Positions 44,454-54,767 of a DNA stretch of 64,000 nucleotides are shown here, one piece after another. Made by a program: the position numbers and the translations under genes. How positions within the stretch are numbered: the stretch's first letter is position 1; each line of letters begins with the position of its first letter. Source of the DNA: Areca catechu (taxonomy: Eukaryota > Streptophyta > Magnoliopsida > Arecales > Arecaceae); NCBI GenBank assembly GCA_021397845.1, contig CM038053.1, positions 112,567,825 through 112,631,824 on the forward strand, written 5' to 3'. The notes below the pieces were generated by a model. It saw only the letters and a list, made by a program, of their open reading frames with translations. It did not search any database and was not told the DNA's origin.

Positions 44454-45129
44454 CCTTCCACCCTCCAGGCACATCAACTCCACTCGCCATCAAGTGAGAA
44501 AGGAATGTCAAGTGGATAAGCATAAACCCTTGATTCATGCCAAGAAGATAAGGAAAGATGTGGTCCCCCCCCAAGCCCAAAAGAGCAGGTGTTTGGCACC
44601 CCACATGGTCCCCCCTTGGTCCCCCTCTTCTTTCCTTTTTTTTTTTGAGTTTTTTTGGAAATTGTATAAAACCTTCGATGTTGTCATTCAGCAAATCAGG
44701 AAGGATTGTAGTGCATATACTTTCTTTACTTGCTTCTTAAGTAATTGGTCCCTACTTAAAGACCCCTCTCTTGTATTGAAGATAATGAAATTGAATTTTT
44801 GAGAAAGAGTCCTAGTTTTGCCTCCGTTTGGAGTGGGCTTAGGCCCATCTTGCCTTCGTCTTCAGCCGTCGAGGGGTGAGAGACCCTATGCCTTTATCCT
44901 GTGAGACATCGAGGGGTGTGAGGCCCTATTTGCCTTTGTCCTGCGGGACATCGAGGGGTGTGAGGCCCTGTTTTCCTTTGTCCTTCAGGACATCGAGGTG
45001 TGTGAGGCCCTATTTGACTTTGTCCTGCCGGACATCGAGGGGTGTGAGGCCCAGATTATCCCATTCTTGATCCTAATCCCTAGAGACTTCTCAGCTCTCC
45101 GACGATCCTCCCATCTCAGTCCCACATCA
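44454..45129 (+). repeat. Element H 3' LTR, second part, with 42-bp minisatellite
   Basis: It continues to CCCACATCA and then the duplicated GGCTA. About 44870-45050 holds four to five 42-bp units (GCCTTTGTCCTGCGGGACAT, CGAGGGGTGTGAGGCCCTGT). The TATA region has decayed (CCTACTTAAAGACC near 44751). Confidence 0.88.
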
Positions 45130-45827
45130 GGCTAGCCCAATTAGCCCGGCCTTGGATAGGAGCTGACCTCGGCAGGGAGGCTTACCTCGAAAGGAGGGGC
45201 TCGACCCTGGTCGGGAGCTGACCTCAATCGGGGGGCTCACCCAATGAGCTCAGCCTCAGCTCTTCGTCAGGCTGTCTTATCCAGGTGGCAGGTCTCTTGT
45301 CATCTTGACCACCCGAGAGCTCCACATCAGCAGATGTTGCCACATCAGATGCCGCCCACTCCCGAGCCCAGAGGACAAAATAACCACTCGAGGTGAAGGG
45401 AGTAATGATTGCACTGGCATGGACGGTACGCGCCTCTTTTTGATATCAAGGCTGCATGCACCGGTGCCCCGAAGATCATGTGCCCTACCATCTGGGTGAG
45501 CCCATATCTCCTTTCTTTAAAAGTGATCATTATCACAGCATTGTCCCAGAATGGAGTGCTCCTGATTCGAAGCGTCGCTCCAACATGTGGCACCTTTTGG
45601 TTGTGTCAGAGAGATATGGCACACCTCTTCGATAAGTACGAGGTGACAGGGCTCTGAGTCACTTAAAGAGGACCCATCCTTTTATTTCTCATAGGTTTTT
45701 CAAATGATGAGGATTCTTTTTTAGGCCTACCTTTATTTCTCTTTTGGGTGAAGTCATGAAGTTGTGGCAAGTTAGGCTTCCCTCCTTCTTTCACTCCTTC
45801 ATTCAAGTTTTCCCCATCCTAGGGGAA
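45130..45827 (+). other. Unclassified repeat M, right part
   Basis: It resumes the 104-bp array (45135-45262), then about 560 bases without a recognised gene. The last 15 bases, CCCATCCTAGGGGAA, look like a polypurine tract ahead of E2, so M and E2 may belong to one element (M internal, E2 its 3' LTR). Confidence 0.45.
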
Positions 45828-47320
45828 TGATGGGAACATCAAAACCCATCCAAGTTTTTAGTCTTTTCTCTCAAATTTTATTTTATTTTATTTCATAAAT
45901 TTTATTCTAGTTATCCCATTTATCCCCTATATTCATAGTTTATTTCCTTCCTATCCCTGATTTATCCCCGATGTATTCCTATCATCTTCTTCCTCCATTC
46001 ATCGCCCATAACTTTCTTTTTTTTTCCACCGGTCTCAGATCCACCACGCCCAACCACCGGCGACCCCCGACCACCGTCCACCTTCCCCCCAGCATCGATC
46101 TTCTCGTGGGAATTCTGGCGGAACCTACCAGAGCTGCCTATACCCATCCACCCCTTGCTGCTCTAGCCGTGCCCTGCCGAATCTCCACACCGCCGGTCGT
46201 GCCACTGCCTTCCCCAGCCACCGGCCGTGCCGCCGCCTTCTCCCAGCCCCCCGCCATGTCGCCACCTTCTCCCAGCCCCCGGCCGTGCCTCCCCTGCTGC
46301 TCCTCCTGTCCGTCCTGTTCTCCTCTTCCCCGCGCCGCCATCCACCCCTGCTTCCCATCGACCACCCGTGCCCGTCGCCAGCAATCACGACCTCCATCGA
46401 TCGTCACAACCTTCACGTTTGTCGATGTTCAGCTCTCTTTAGTCCATGGAGAAGGAGCCCAGCTGTTGCACGAATGTGAAAGCGCATGCTCCTCAAAGTG
46501 CACGGATCTCAAAGTAGCCCAAAGATGGTGAAGCATGAATCTCAAAGCGACACCAATTTCAAAGATTCATAGATTTCAAAGAAAGCACTGGTTTTTGCTG
46601 AATTCAGAGTATGCTTAATTTATTTATTTTAAATCTGGATGTATGGACCAGTTGGAAAATTTTTTAAATTAGTTTTAGATTAGGATTAGTTTGATTTTTC
46701 CACCATATGGGGAGGATTGTATTTATTTTTCTACCAAAATTTCAGGCTACAAAAAATGCAGGTTTGGGGTGTCACCTTTTATGAGCTGCATGCCTTGTAT
46801 TCTTTACTTGGATCCCAAGTTATATAAGCCTATATAAGGGCACCTCCTCTCTTGAATAAAATATGAAGAATATGATTTTTTGAAAAGAATGTTCTTGGTT
46901 CTGCCTCCATTAGGTTTGGGCATAAGGCCCGTCTTTCCTTCACCTATGAATCTCGAGGGGTGTGAGACCCCACTGCCTTTGCTTTCGAGCATGGAGGGGC
47001 ATGAGGCCCTAGTTATCTTCTTCCTCGCCGAGTCCCCTTTATGATCTTGGAGCTTTTCCTTCATGGCCCTAGGTAGCGATTTGGGTGGGATGCCCTAGGC
47101 TCCACATGTAGTGAGATGGGTGGGATGCCCTAGACTATATGTAGTGGGGTGGGTGAGAAGCCCTAGAGGTGCGACGTCTCTCCGTGAAGGTAAGTCCCAA
47201 GTTCATAGAGTATCCATCTTTCTTTCCCCTGCATATTTTTTTCAGCCTTCTTGACCCTAATCACAGGAGACTTCTTAGCTCTCCAACGATCCTCCTAGCC
47301 CCCCCTTTTGTCCTGCATCA
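45828..47320 (+). mobile_element. E2: second LTR-type E copy, without the kinase capture
   Basis: About 1493 bp, TGATGGGAACATC to CCTGCATCA. It aligns with E1 at both ends, in the C-rich cassette (for example GATCTTCTCGTGGGAA near 46097) and in the tail with TATA box (46831) and G-rich units. It lacks the kinase fragment present at 7602-8330. No target-site duplication is visible. A purine tract precedes it, so it may be a 3' LTR. The Pro-rich frames around 46000-46530 have no family I recognise. Confidence 0.65.
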
Positions 47321-48095
47321 TAAAAGATATTCAAAATGGGTGTCGTATGAAAGGGCATTAAATCTACTTTCTGACCATATAATTTGTTTTCAAGTAAGAG
47401 GTCTATTGGTCCTTCTGCGCCCTTTTAAATGCCTAGCACCCATTTTGAGCCAAGAGACCCATGCCATTCGGACTCTTGATATATGGCACATAACATGTCC
47501 AAAAAATATCAGATAAAATCTGATAAATTCATCCCAGCTAGGACATTACCAATTTAGGTCTCCCATAAATTGGTTAGTCTATTTAGCAACCTTTTAGATC
47601 CAATTCAATTGGGTTAGGAGTTAGGTTAGCATACACATGCTAATATACAATCTAGCTAACCAATTAGGATCTCATGACGCTAATTAAATGCCAATTGTCT
47701 TCCTAGGTCAATTTCCTAATGTGTGTGACTCTTTGGGTTCCATATCTAGCCAGCAGTAGGTCTAGGTTTGAGTTGATTCGATTCAATCGAACCCGATTGA
47801 TCTAATTAGGTCAAATTGAGCTGACCTAAGTTGCCAATTCGAACCAGCTTTCGAATTGACACATGAACTCAATCCAATTGATTTATGAAAACCCACAACA
47901 CATGATTGATGTCTAGCAATGTATCTTGCCTACCTGAAAGATGAAGAATTTGATAGAAAGTACCAAAATAACCTTCAGCAGAAAGTTGCCGTGCAATTCA
48001 ATCCTTCGATCTCCTTGTATCCCGAATAAGTGATGGCCATGGATAAATATCAAACCCTAGCACTTAATCATTTTAAATCTCAATTTGATAATGGG
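47321..48095 (+). other. Unclassified dispersed repeat F2
   Basis: From about 47590 it matches F1 (6650-7216), for example GGTCAAATTGAGCTGACC and CAAACCCTAGCACTTAATC. It is cut at 48096 by copia element G. There is no gene. Confidence 0.5.
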
Positions 48096-49826
48096 TGTTG
48101 ACCTCATAAGTGATTTTGATGATAACCAAATATTGGAGCATGTACATTTATTCATAACAACTCTTCAAGTTTTTACAAGTTTTTATAGGATGATTTAATT
48201 GTTCAAACTTCAACTCCTACATCTTTAGTTCTTGATTTGAGTTGTGTTATAATTTCATTTTGTAAAGAAGAACCCAATGAAAAAGCTAAGAAAAACTCAT
48301 GTAAAAAGGGTTACTTCTGTGTGTGTGCCTTAGAATTATTTTGAGTTGGTGTGCATGAAAAGTGAATGTGTTGGTGAGAGTTTTTTTCTTTAAGTTCAAT
48401 TGTAAAAACCATGAAGAAGTTACTCAAGCCGACCCAGCATGTTGAAGAGCCGACTCCACCTCATGGCACGTAATAAGGATTCTGGTACGTAGCAATCTGA
48501 GCCGACTCGAAGGTAATCGAGCCGACTCCAATAAAATTTGAGTCGACTGGAATATATCCGAGCAGACTCTTCCAAAGTCTAATTTTTGAAGATTTCTGGG
48601 AATAGCCAGGCAAGCCGACCCAAACCAGAAAGAGCCGACTCTGCCAAACCTAATTTTGAAGACTTGAGAAAGCGAGCCGACCCGAACTGCAACGAGTGGA
48701 CTCTTCCAGAGAAATGATTTCAGAACCTGAGAAGAAGAGCAGACCAAAGATCAAAAGAGCCGACTCCTCGAGTTCAAGATTTTCAAAGAAGTAAGTTCGA
48801 GCTGACCCGAGCTATCAAGAGCTAGCTCGTCCAGAGTGAAGTTTTGCACCTTGAGACAAAAAGCTGACTGCACTGAAGATTTGGTGACTCGACCTATCAA
48901 CTCAAAGGATCCTAGCCGACTCGAAGGAATCCGAGCCGACTCGAATAAAGCTTTCAGGCATCCAACATCTAGTTCCAAAATTTTTTTTTTAATGCCAAAA
49001 AGTGCTCCAATGGTCATATGTCACATCTTAACAGTCTACAACATCTCAAACTACCTTGGAGTGATGAAAGACCTTATATTTGAGGAATTTGAACATCTCT
49101 CAAGTATGTTTTTGAATGTTCTTCAAAGTTTTGAAGCTATATTGAATGTCCTACCTACCAACAAGCAAAAGAGCATAAGAGCATTCGAGTCAATTTTCAA
49201 GTCTTCACCAACTCTAATCTGAATCTTGAAGCAATTTGGGAAGAAGCCACTAAAGCAATTAAAGCTCATTCAAGTTCTTCTATCAAGCTGCACCGGCAAC
49301 TATCCGACAACTAGAGTTTGTCATTATTGTTGCATTTATTTCAATTCATTTCTTGAATTGTTTCTTGGGTTATTCATGAGCCCAGTTGAAAAACTAAATA
49401 GGTTCTTGGTGAGCCTTTGATAAAAACCAAGATAGGTTCTTGGTGATCCTATGAAAATTAAGTTAGGTTTCTTTGGTGATCCTGTTCAAAACCAAAGGGT
49501 GTTGGGTTTTCTTTGATGATCCCATTAAAACCAAAGTATAGAGGTTGTGGATTATGATCCTGTAAAATAATCCGACTATATTCGGATGTGAATATAGTGG
49601 AAATCCCAAGTGGTATCTTTGAAAGTGGACGTAGGAGCTGGGTTACTCCGAACCACTATAAATTTTGTGTGTTTGTGTTGTGCTTATTTGACTCTACTTA
49701 GCTTCTACATTTTACTACTCTATTACAGCACCAAACAGTTTGTAAGGACTTTTTATTGGCACATTATCTACTTTTAATTTTTAAATTCTCAATTCACCCC
49801 CCTCTTGGGTAGCCACCTGGGCAACA
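48096..49826 (+). repeat. Element G 5' LTR
   Basis: About 1731 bp, TGTTGACC to GGGCAACA. A possible TATA box, CTATAAATT, lies near 49656. The U3 contains an array of GAGCCGACTC-like motifs (see separate entry). Confidence 0.88.
48425..48936 (+). promoter_or_regulatory. Array of GAGCCGACTC motifs with ten GCCGAC cores
   Basis: Ten exact GCCGAC hexamers and several one-base variants (GAGTCGACT, GAGCAGACTC) are spaced irregularly over about 510 bp. GCCGAC fits the DRE/CRT core RCCGAC bound by plant DREB/CBF factors. A regulatory role is inferred only from the motif. Confidence 0.55.
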
Positions 49827-49828
49827 AC

Positions 49829-49840
49829 CGGTATCAGAGC
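49829..49840 (+). promoter_or_regulatory. Primer binding site of G
   Basis: CGGTATCAGAGC is the initiator-Met site with one change, two bases after the LTR. Confidence 0.85.
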
Positions 49841-49883
49841 AATGTCTCTGATTATATAAGAGTAAAGATTGAGGGCTCATCCC

Positions 49884-50702
49884 ATGAGTACATCCCTGGT
49901 GGAAGGCCAATCAACCAATAGACCACCACTCTTCACTAGCACAAATTATGCATTCTGGAAAGCTAGAATGAAAATTTATGTTCAAGCAGCTAATTTTCAG
50001 TTGTGGAAGGTCATTCTAAAGTGTCCTTATATCCCCATTGTTAAAATTGTTGGAGTGAATGTTCCAAAACCTGAAGATGATTGGAACGAACATGACATGA
50101 AGATGGATGAGTTAAATGCCAAAGAAATGAATCTGTTATATTATGCTTTGGATAGTAATGAGTTTAATCGAATTTCTATTTGCTCCTCTGCAAAAGAAAT
50201 TTGGGATAAACTTGAAGTGACCCATGAAGGAACTTCTCAAGTGAAGTCTTCTAAAATTAATCTTCTTGTGCATAGTTACGAATCATTCAAAATGGAACCT
50301 AATGAAATAATTTTTGCCATGTTTTCACGTTTCAATGATATTTTTTATGGCTTAAAAAGTCTTGGCAGGGTATATTCTAATCCAGATCATGTATATAAGA
50401 TTCTAAGATCTCTTCCAGATAAATGGAATCCGAAAGTGGCTACTATCCAGGAAGCAAAAGATTTAAATACCATATTGTTGGATGAACTGTTAGGATCTCT
50501 CATCACACATGAACTGACCTTGAAACATAGAATTGAGGACGATCAAAAGAAGAAGAAATCTATTACCTTCAAAACTGCTATGGATTCAAGAAAAGATGAT
50601 GAATCGGAAGAAGAATGCTCCTCTACTGAAAGCAACATGGAAGATGAAAATGTTCTCATGGTCGTTAGGAAATTCAGAAAGTTCTTGGGAAGACGAAAAT
50701 GA
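49884..50702 (+). CDS. G Gag (capsid part of copia polyprotein, partial)
   Basis: It starts MSTSLVEGQSTNRPPLF, continues with TNYAFWKARMKIYVQAA and ends at a stop in a K/E-rich stretch. The features (FxxxNYAxWKxRM near the start, WDKLEVTHEGTSQVK in the middle, SLPDKWNPKVATIQEAKD, LGSLITHEL) are those of the copia UBN2/gag domain. I chose the ATG at 49884 because homologous Gag proteins start at this point. The frame stops at 50700-50702, before the zinc knuckle, so Gag is truncated. Confidence 0.85.
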   Translation: MSTSLVEGQSTNRPPLFTSTNYAFWKARMKIYVQAANFQLWKVILKCPYIPIVKIVGVNVPKPEDDWNEHDMKMDELNAKEMNLLYYALDSNEFNRISICSSAKEIWDKLEVTHEGTSQVKSSKINLLVHSYESFKMEPNEIIFAMFSRFNDIFYGLKSLGRVYSNPDHVYKILRSLPDKWNPKVATIQEAKDLNTILLDELLGSLITHELTLKHRIEDDQKKKKSITFKTAMDSRKDDESEEECSSTESNMEDENVLMVVRKFRKFLGRRK

Positions 50703-52140
50703 AGAAATTATAGAAAATTCCACAAGAACAAAGAATTCAGTAAGGAGAAGGACAAAGAAAAGGAGAAAGAAAAAGAAGTGCCCACCTGCTATGAATTTAA
50801 AAAACCAGGGCACATCTGACTAGACTATCCTTTGCTAAAAATGGGATTTAAGAAAAAGAAAAAGAAAACTATGGTAGCGACGTGTAGCGACGGTGAAGCA
50901 TCCTCATCTACTGAAGAAGAAGAGACCATGAAATCTACGAATTTATGTCTAATGGGTCATGAAAATGAGGTATCATCCCCTGAGCTTCAAATTAAATTTA
51001 CATATGATGAATTGAATTCTGCATTTCATGATTTACATAATGAATTCAAGAAAGCTGGGGTTAAAATCAAATCCTTGAAGAAATAAAATGATCTTTTATT
51101 AAAAGGCAAGGATGAAATTTCTAAAAAGAATAACATTTTGCAAAAAGAATTGAATATCCTTTCTAATAATGTTATTTCTTTGAAAAATGAAAAGAATGTT
51201 TTAAAAGAGACAAACAAAATGTTAGTTGCTGAAAATGTTGATTTGAAAAAGCAGGTTGAAAAGCTTAAGCCTTTAGTAGAAAAACATACTTTAAGTTCTA
51301 ATAAGCTTGAGCTAATTCTTAAAGAACAAAGAGATTCTAAAACCAAATCTAGAATTGGATTTAATGCCTTAAATGATAAAGGAATTTCAGCAACAAAATT
51401 TGTATCTTCAAAAGCTTCAGCTTCAAATGCAAAATTTCAAAATGTTTTTCCATCAAATTTTGATTCAAGTGGCTTAAAGTATGTTCCAAAGAATTCTGTT
51501 CAAAAATCTTTCAAACCAATTATATATATTTCTACATCTTTTAAAGCTTCAAAGCATGCATCGTTCAAAAATGATAAAATTGTTTGTTATGCATGTTATA
51601 GATTTGGGCATAAATCACATCAATGCAATTCCTTGAAAAACTCCATGATTGGTGTATTGAAATATAGAACTGTTTGGGTTCCAAATGGAACCAATTTTGC
51701 TAACCCGAAAGGACCCAAGTTAGCTTGGGTACCAAAAATCACTCCTTGACTATTTTGCAGGACTGTGTTGTAGCCCACAAATTAAAGAAAAGATGGTATA
51801 TTGACAGTGACTTTTCAAGGCATATGACGGGTGACAAAAATCAATTCATCACCCTACAAATGAAAGGAGGATTGGTTACTTTCGGAGATAATGGCAAGGG
51901 AAAAATAATCGAAATCGGTAAGATCAAAATAATCCCCTGTACTTTTATTAAAGATGTGCTGCTAGTAGATAAATTGAAGCATAATTTAATGAGTATTAGT
52001 CAACTTTGTGATAAAGGCTTCAAGGCTATCTTTGAATCATCAATGTATGTAGTAACTAACTCTCTTGATTCTAACAATAAATTCATTGGTCATAGACTTG
52101 GAAATATCTATGTGGTAGATCTTAATGATCTGGCCATAAC
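50703..52140 (+). pseudogene. G Gag tail, zinc knuckle and protease, broken
   Basis: After the first stop comes a degenerate knuckle (CYEFKKPGHI, stop, then DYP near 50790-50830), a long K/E/N-rich region, and a better knuckle, CYACYRFGHKSHQC (near 51591). The protease reads RWYIDSDFSRHMTGDKNQF: the usual catalytic D-S-G is D-S-D (Gly to Asp, codon 51809-51811), likely inactive. Stops occur near 50818, 51084 and 51747. Confidence 0.85.
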
Positions 52141-53167
52141 TAATAGTTCCAGTCTAGTAGCAATGAATGCTAAGACCAAGGAGTCATGTTTATTATGGCA
52201 TAAACGATTAGGAAATGCTAGCATGCATATTATTACCAAACTAATTTTAAAGAATCTAGTTAGAGGTTTGCCACATTTTAAAGTTGATCTTGATTATGTA
52301 TGTGATGCTTGTTAATTAGGCAAACAAACTAGTGGGAGTTTTAAATCTAAAAAAGTTTTTTCAACTACTAGACCCCTTGAGCTACTTCACATGGACTTAT
52401 TTGGACCAACTAGGACCACAAGCCTAGGAGGTATGAAATATGGACTTGTGATTGTAAATGACTTTTCTAGATTCACGTGGGTATTGTTTATTGCACATAA
52501 AGATGAAACCTTTGATATATTTCGAAAATTTCACAAGAAGATTTCAAATGAGAAAAATCTTTTCATTATTTCTATAAGAAATGATCATGGAACTGAATTT
52601 CAAAATCAATTTTTTGATAAATATTGCACTGAGCACGGCATTGATCATAACTTCACCACTCCTAGAACACCACAACAAAATGGTGTTGTAGAGAGAAAGA
52701 ATAGGACTTTGCAAGAAATGGCCTGAACCATGTTGTATGAAAATAATCTTACAAGGTACTTTTGGGCAGAAGCAGTGAACACTGCCTGTTACATATTAAA
52801 CTGAGTTTTAATATGACCAATTTAAAAGAAAATCCCCTATGAGCTTTGGAATGGAAGAAAACCTAATATTAATTATTTTCATGATTTTAGGTGTAAATGC
52901 TTTGTGTTGAATAATGGTAAAGATAACCTAGAAAAGTTTGATGCAAAATCTGATGAATCTATATTCCTTGCTTATTCACTACATAGCAAAGCTTAAAGAG
53001 TATTTAATAAGAGGACTCTTACTGTTGAAGAGTCAATTGATGTTGTTTTTGATGAATCTAATCCCTCACCATCTAGAAAAGATTAGTGCATAGATAATGA
53101 TGCAGGCACTCTACAAAAAGAAATGAAAGATCTAAGCATTCAAGATAAACCAACACAAGATAGAAAT
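52141..53167 (+). pseudogene. G integrase, broken and cut by L
   Basis: The zinc-binding region LLWHKRLGNASMH...CDAC is followed by a stop (52313). The core then reads LLHMDLFGPTRT (first Asp), IRNDHGTEFQNQFFDKYC (second Asp), PQQNGVVERKNRTLQEMA (Glu), then TGA at 52724. The C-terminal part (YELWNGRKPNI, KCFVLNNGKDNLEKFD) has several more stops. L interrupts it at 53168, with duplication GAAAT. Confidence 0.88.
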
Positions 53168-54767
53168 TGATGCAGAACAAAGAACAAAGAAGCGTATGCG
53201 GAAGTAAAATTAAGATTAAATCTTTTTTTTTTTTATATATATTTTAGAAATTGGCTTCGACTCAAAGTAAAGCTAAACTATGTTGAAGGAAACTAGGTAA
53301 GGATTGAAAGCACAGTTTAAAAGCAACTAAATTATCAGAGTAGTTCAGAAGTAATGGATCGCTGGGGGTTGAGAAACTCCCAGACCTAGAGTTTCGCTCT
53401 GAACTTTCAACAGAACAGAAATAGAGAGAAGAGATGGTTTACTAACCAGACTTGTGATCTTCTCAGGGTTTGGTGGAAGAACTATCTCGAGCAGATTATG
53501 GGATCCTCGGAGTCGGCTATCTTCGCAATGGATCCTCTAATACTGGTTTCGTGGTTTGGTCGGCTTCTTCTGGACTCAGGATCTGGGAGAGAAGAGGAAC
53601 AAAAGATGGAATTCAGAAACTCAAGAAGAGATCTTACCAGGCTGAAGAACTTGAAAGCCGAGGCTGCTGAGATCAGGATTCTCCTGGAGGCCGATCTGAC
53701 TTCCTCTTAGAGTTGCTGCAGACCTGAAGTATCTGGACCAGAGTTGGATGCTGGTGGCCGGCCAGGGCTTGGAGAGGGTGGCCGTGAGAAGTAGAACAGA
53801 CTAGGGCTTGGTGGAAAGAGAAGGGTGATGGCGGCTAGGGTTTGGGAATTGAGTGGCTAACCTAGGGTTTAGGGTTTTGGAGATCTCTCACCTCCTCAAG
53901 GTTCCAGGGGAACCCGGATTTACTCCCTCATGGAGCTCAACACCTGGAAGCAAGTGCGAACAAGAGAAAACACAAGTTTGCTCAAGAAAAATTTCTTTCA
54001 TTCATCTGATTCATTTCAACTTACATGAGGGGTTTAATTTATAATGCTTTACAAGGGAGAAGGGTTTCATATTTTCCCATATGGGACTAAAGGAGGGGAT
54101 CTCCAAATTAGGGCAAATCCCTTACATATGGTCAGCCAAAATACCAAAAATTAGGATTTGGGTTATAAATGGCAGGTAGATGGCGCCACCTTGCTTGGAT
54201 TTTTCAAGAAAAATTTTCTTCCTTCCCTGGATGAACTCTTTTGGACTCCTCCTTTTCTTCCTCCCTAAGTCAAGGCCCTTCCCATCTTTGTTTTAGGTTT
54301 TTTTGGCAGGTAATGGGCGCCCCTTGATATGCTCTTCCAAGAGAAATTTCTTCCCTTCTTTGCTTGGATTTTCTTGGGAAAGTCTTGGCCGCCCCCTTGA
54401 TTGGTGGTCTCTTGGTGGACTTCTCCATATCTGGTGCTTGAGAGAAGGAGGTTGCCATCTGTGGAGTGGGGACCAAAAGCTGCTGGATGTGGATATGGCA
54501 CCCCCTGGACTGGGAGTGTGGCTGGGAGTGTGGTGTCCACTTGCCTGGTCTTGGAAGAAAGTGTAACATCCCATTTTGAAACCCTAGTCCACTACTGAGT
54601 CAACATGACTCAACAAAATAAAATGCAAGTAATGTAGACTCAAGCTAAATTAAGTTGATCTAGTCAACTCTTATTAAAAACCAAAAAAACCCTTATTCTT
54701 CGGACAAGGTTAATCAGAGATCCAGATGGAGCTCTGAAGTCTTCTTCTGAGTCTGGTGCCCGCACCA
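53168..54767 (-). repeat. Element L 3' LTR
   Basis: 1600 bp; plus-strand reading TGATGCAGAACAAAG to CCCGCACCA. It differs from the other LTR at scattered sites only. Confidence 0.95.

Larger units (their letters stand above)
26571..45129 (+). mobile_element. Element H: small non-autonomous LTR element, split by D1, J and K
   Basis: Outer boundaries TGATGGAGACCC...CCCACATCA are flanked by GGCTA (26566-26570 and 45130-45134). Without its insertions it is about 3 kb: LTRs near 0.81 kb each and an internal region near 1.36 kb with a degenerate primer binding site, a C-rich gene-like cassette and a purine tract AAGGGAA before the 3' LTR. No retroviral protein is encoded. It has a PPT-proximal hairpin like the chromoviruses here, so they may be its helpers. 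Confidence 0.88.

Noticed and set aside
44876..45070. 64-aa repeat ORF (and CRISPR-like look of the minisatellites at 26160-26570 and 33987-34135)
   Set aside because: These are 42-bp or 104-bp head-to-tail tandem repeats without unique spacers, inside LTR or repeat DNA of a plant genome.
45828..47320. E2 as an independently inserted solo LTR
   Set aside because: No matching 5-bp duplication (GGGAA versus TAAAA), and a purine tract precedes it; left open as a possible 3' LTR.
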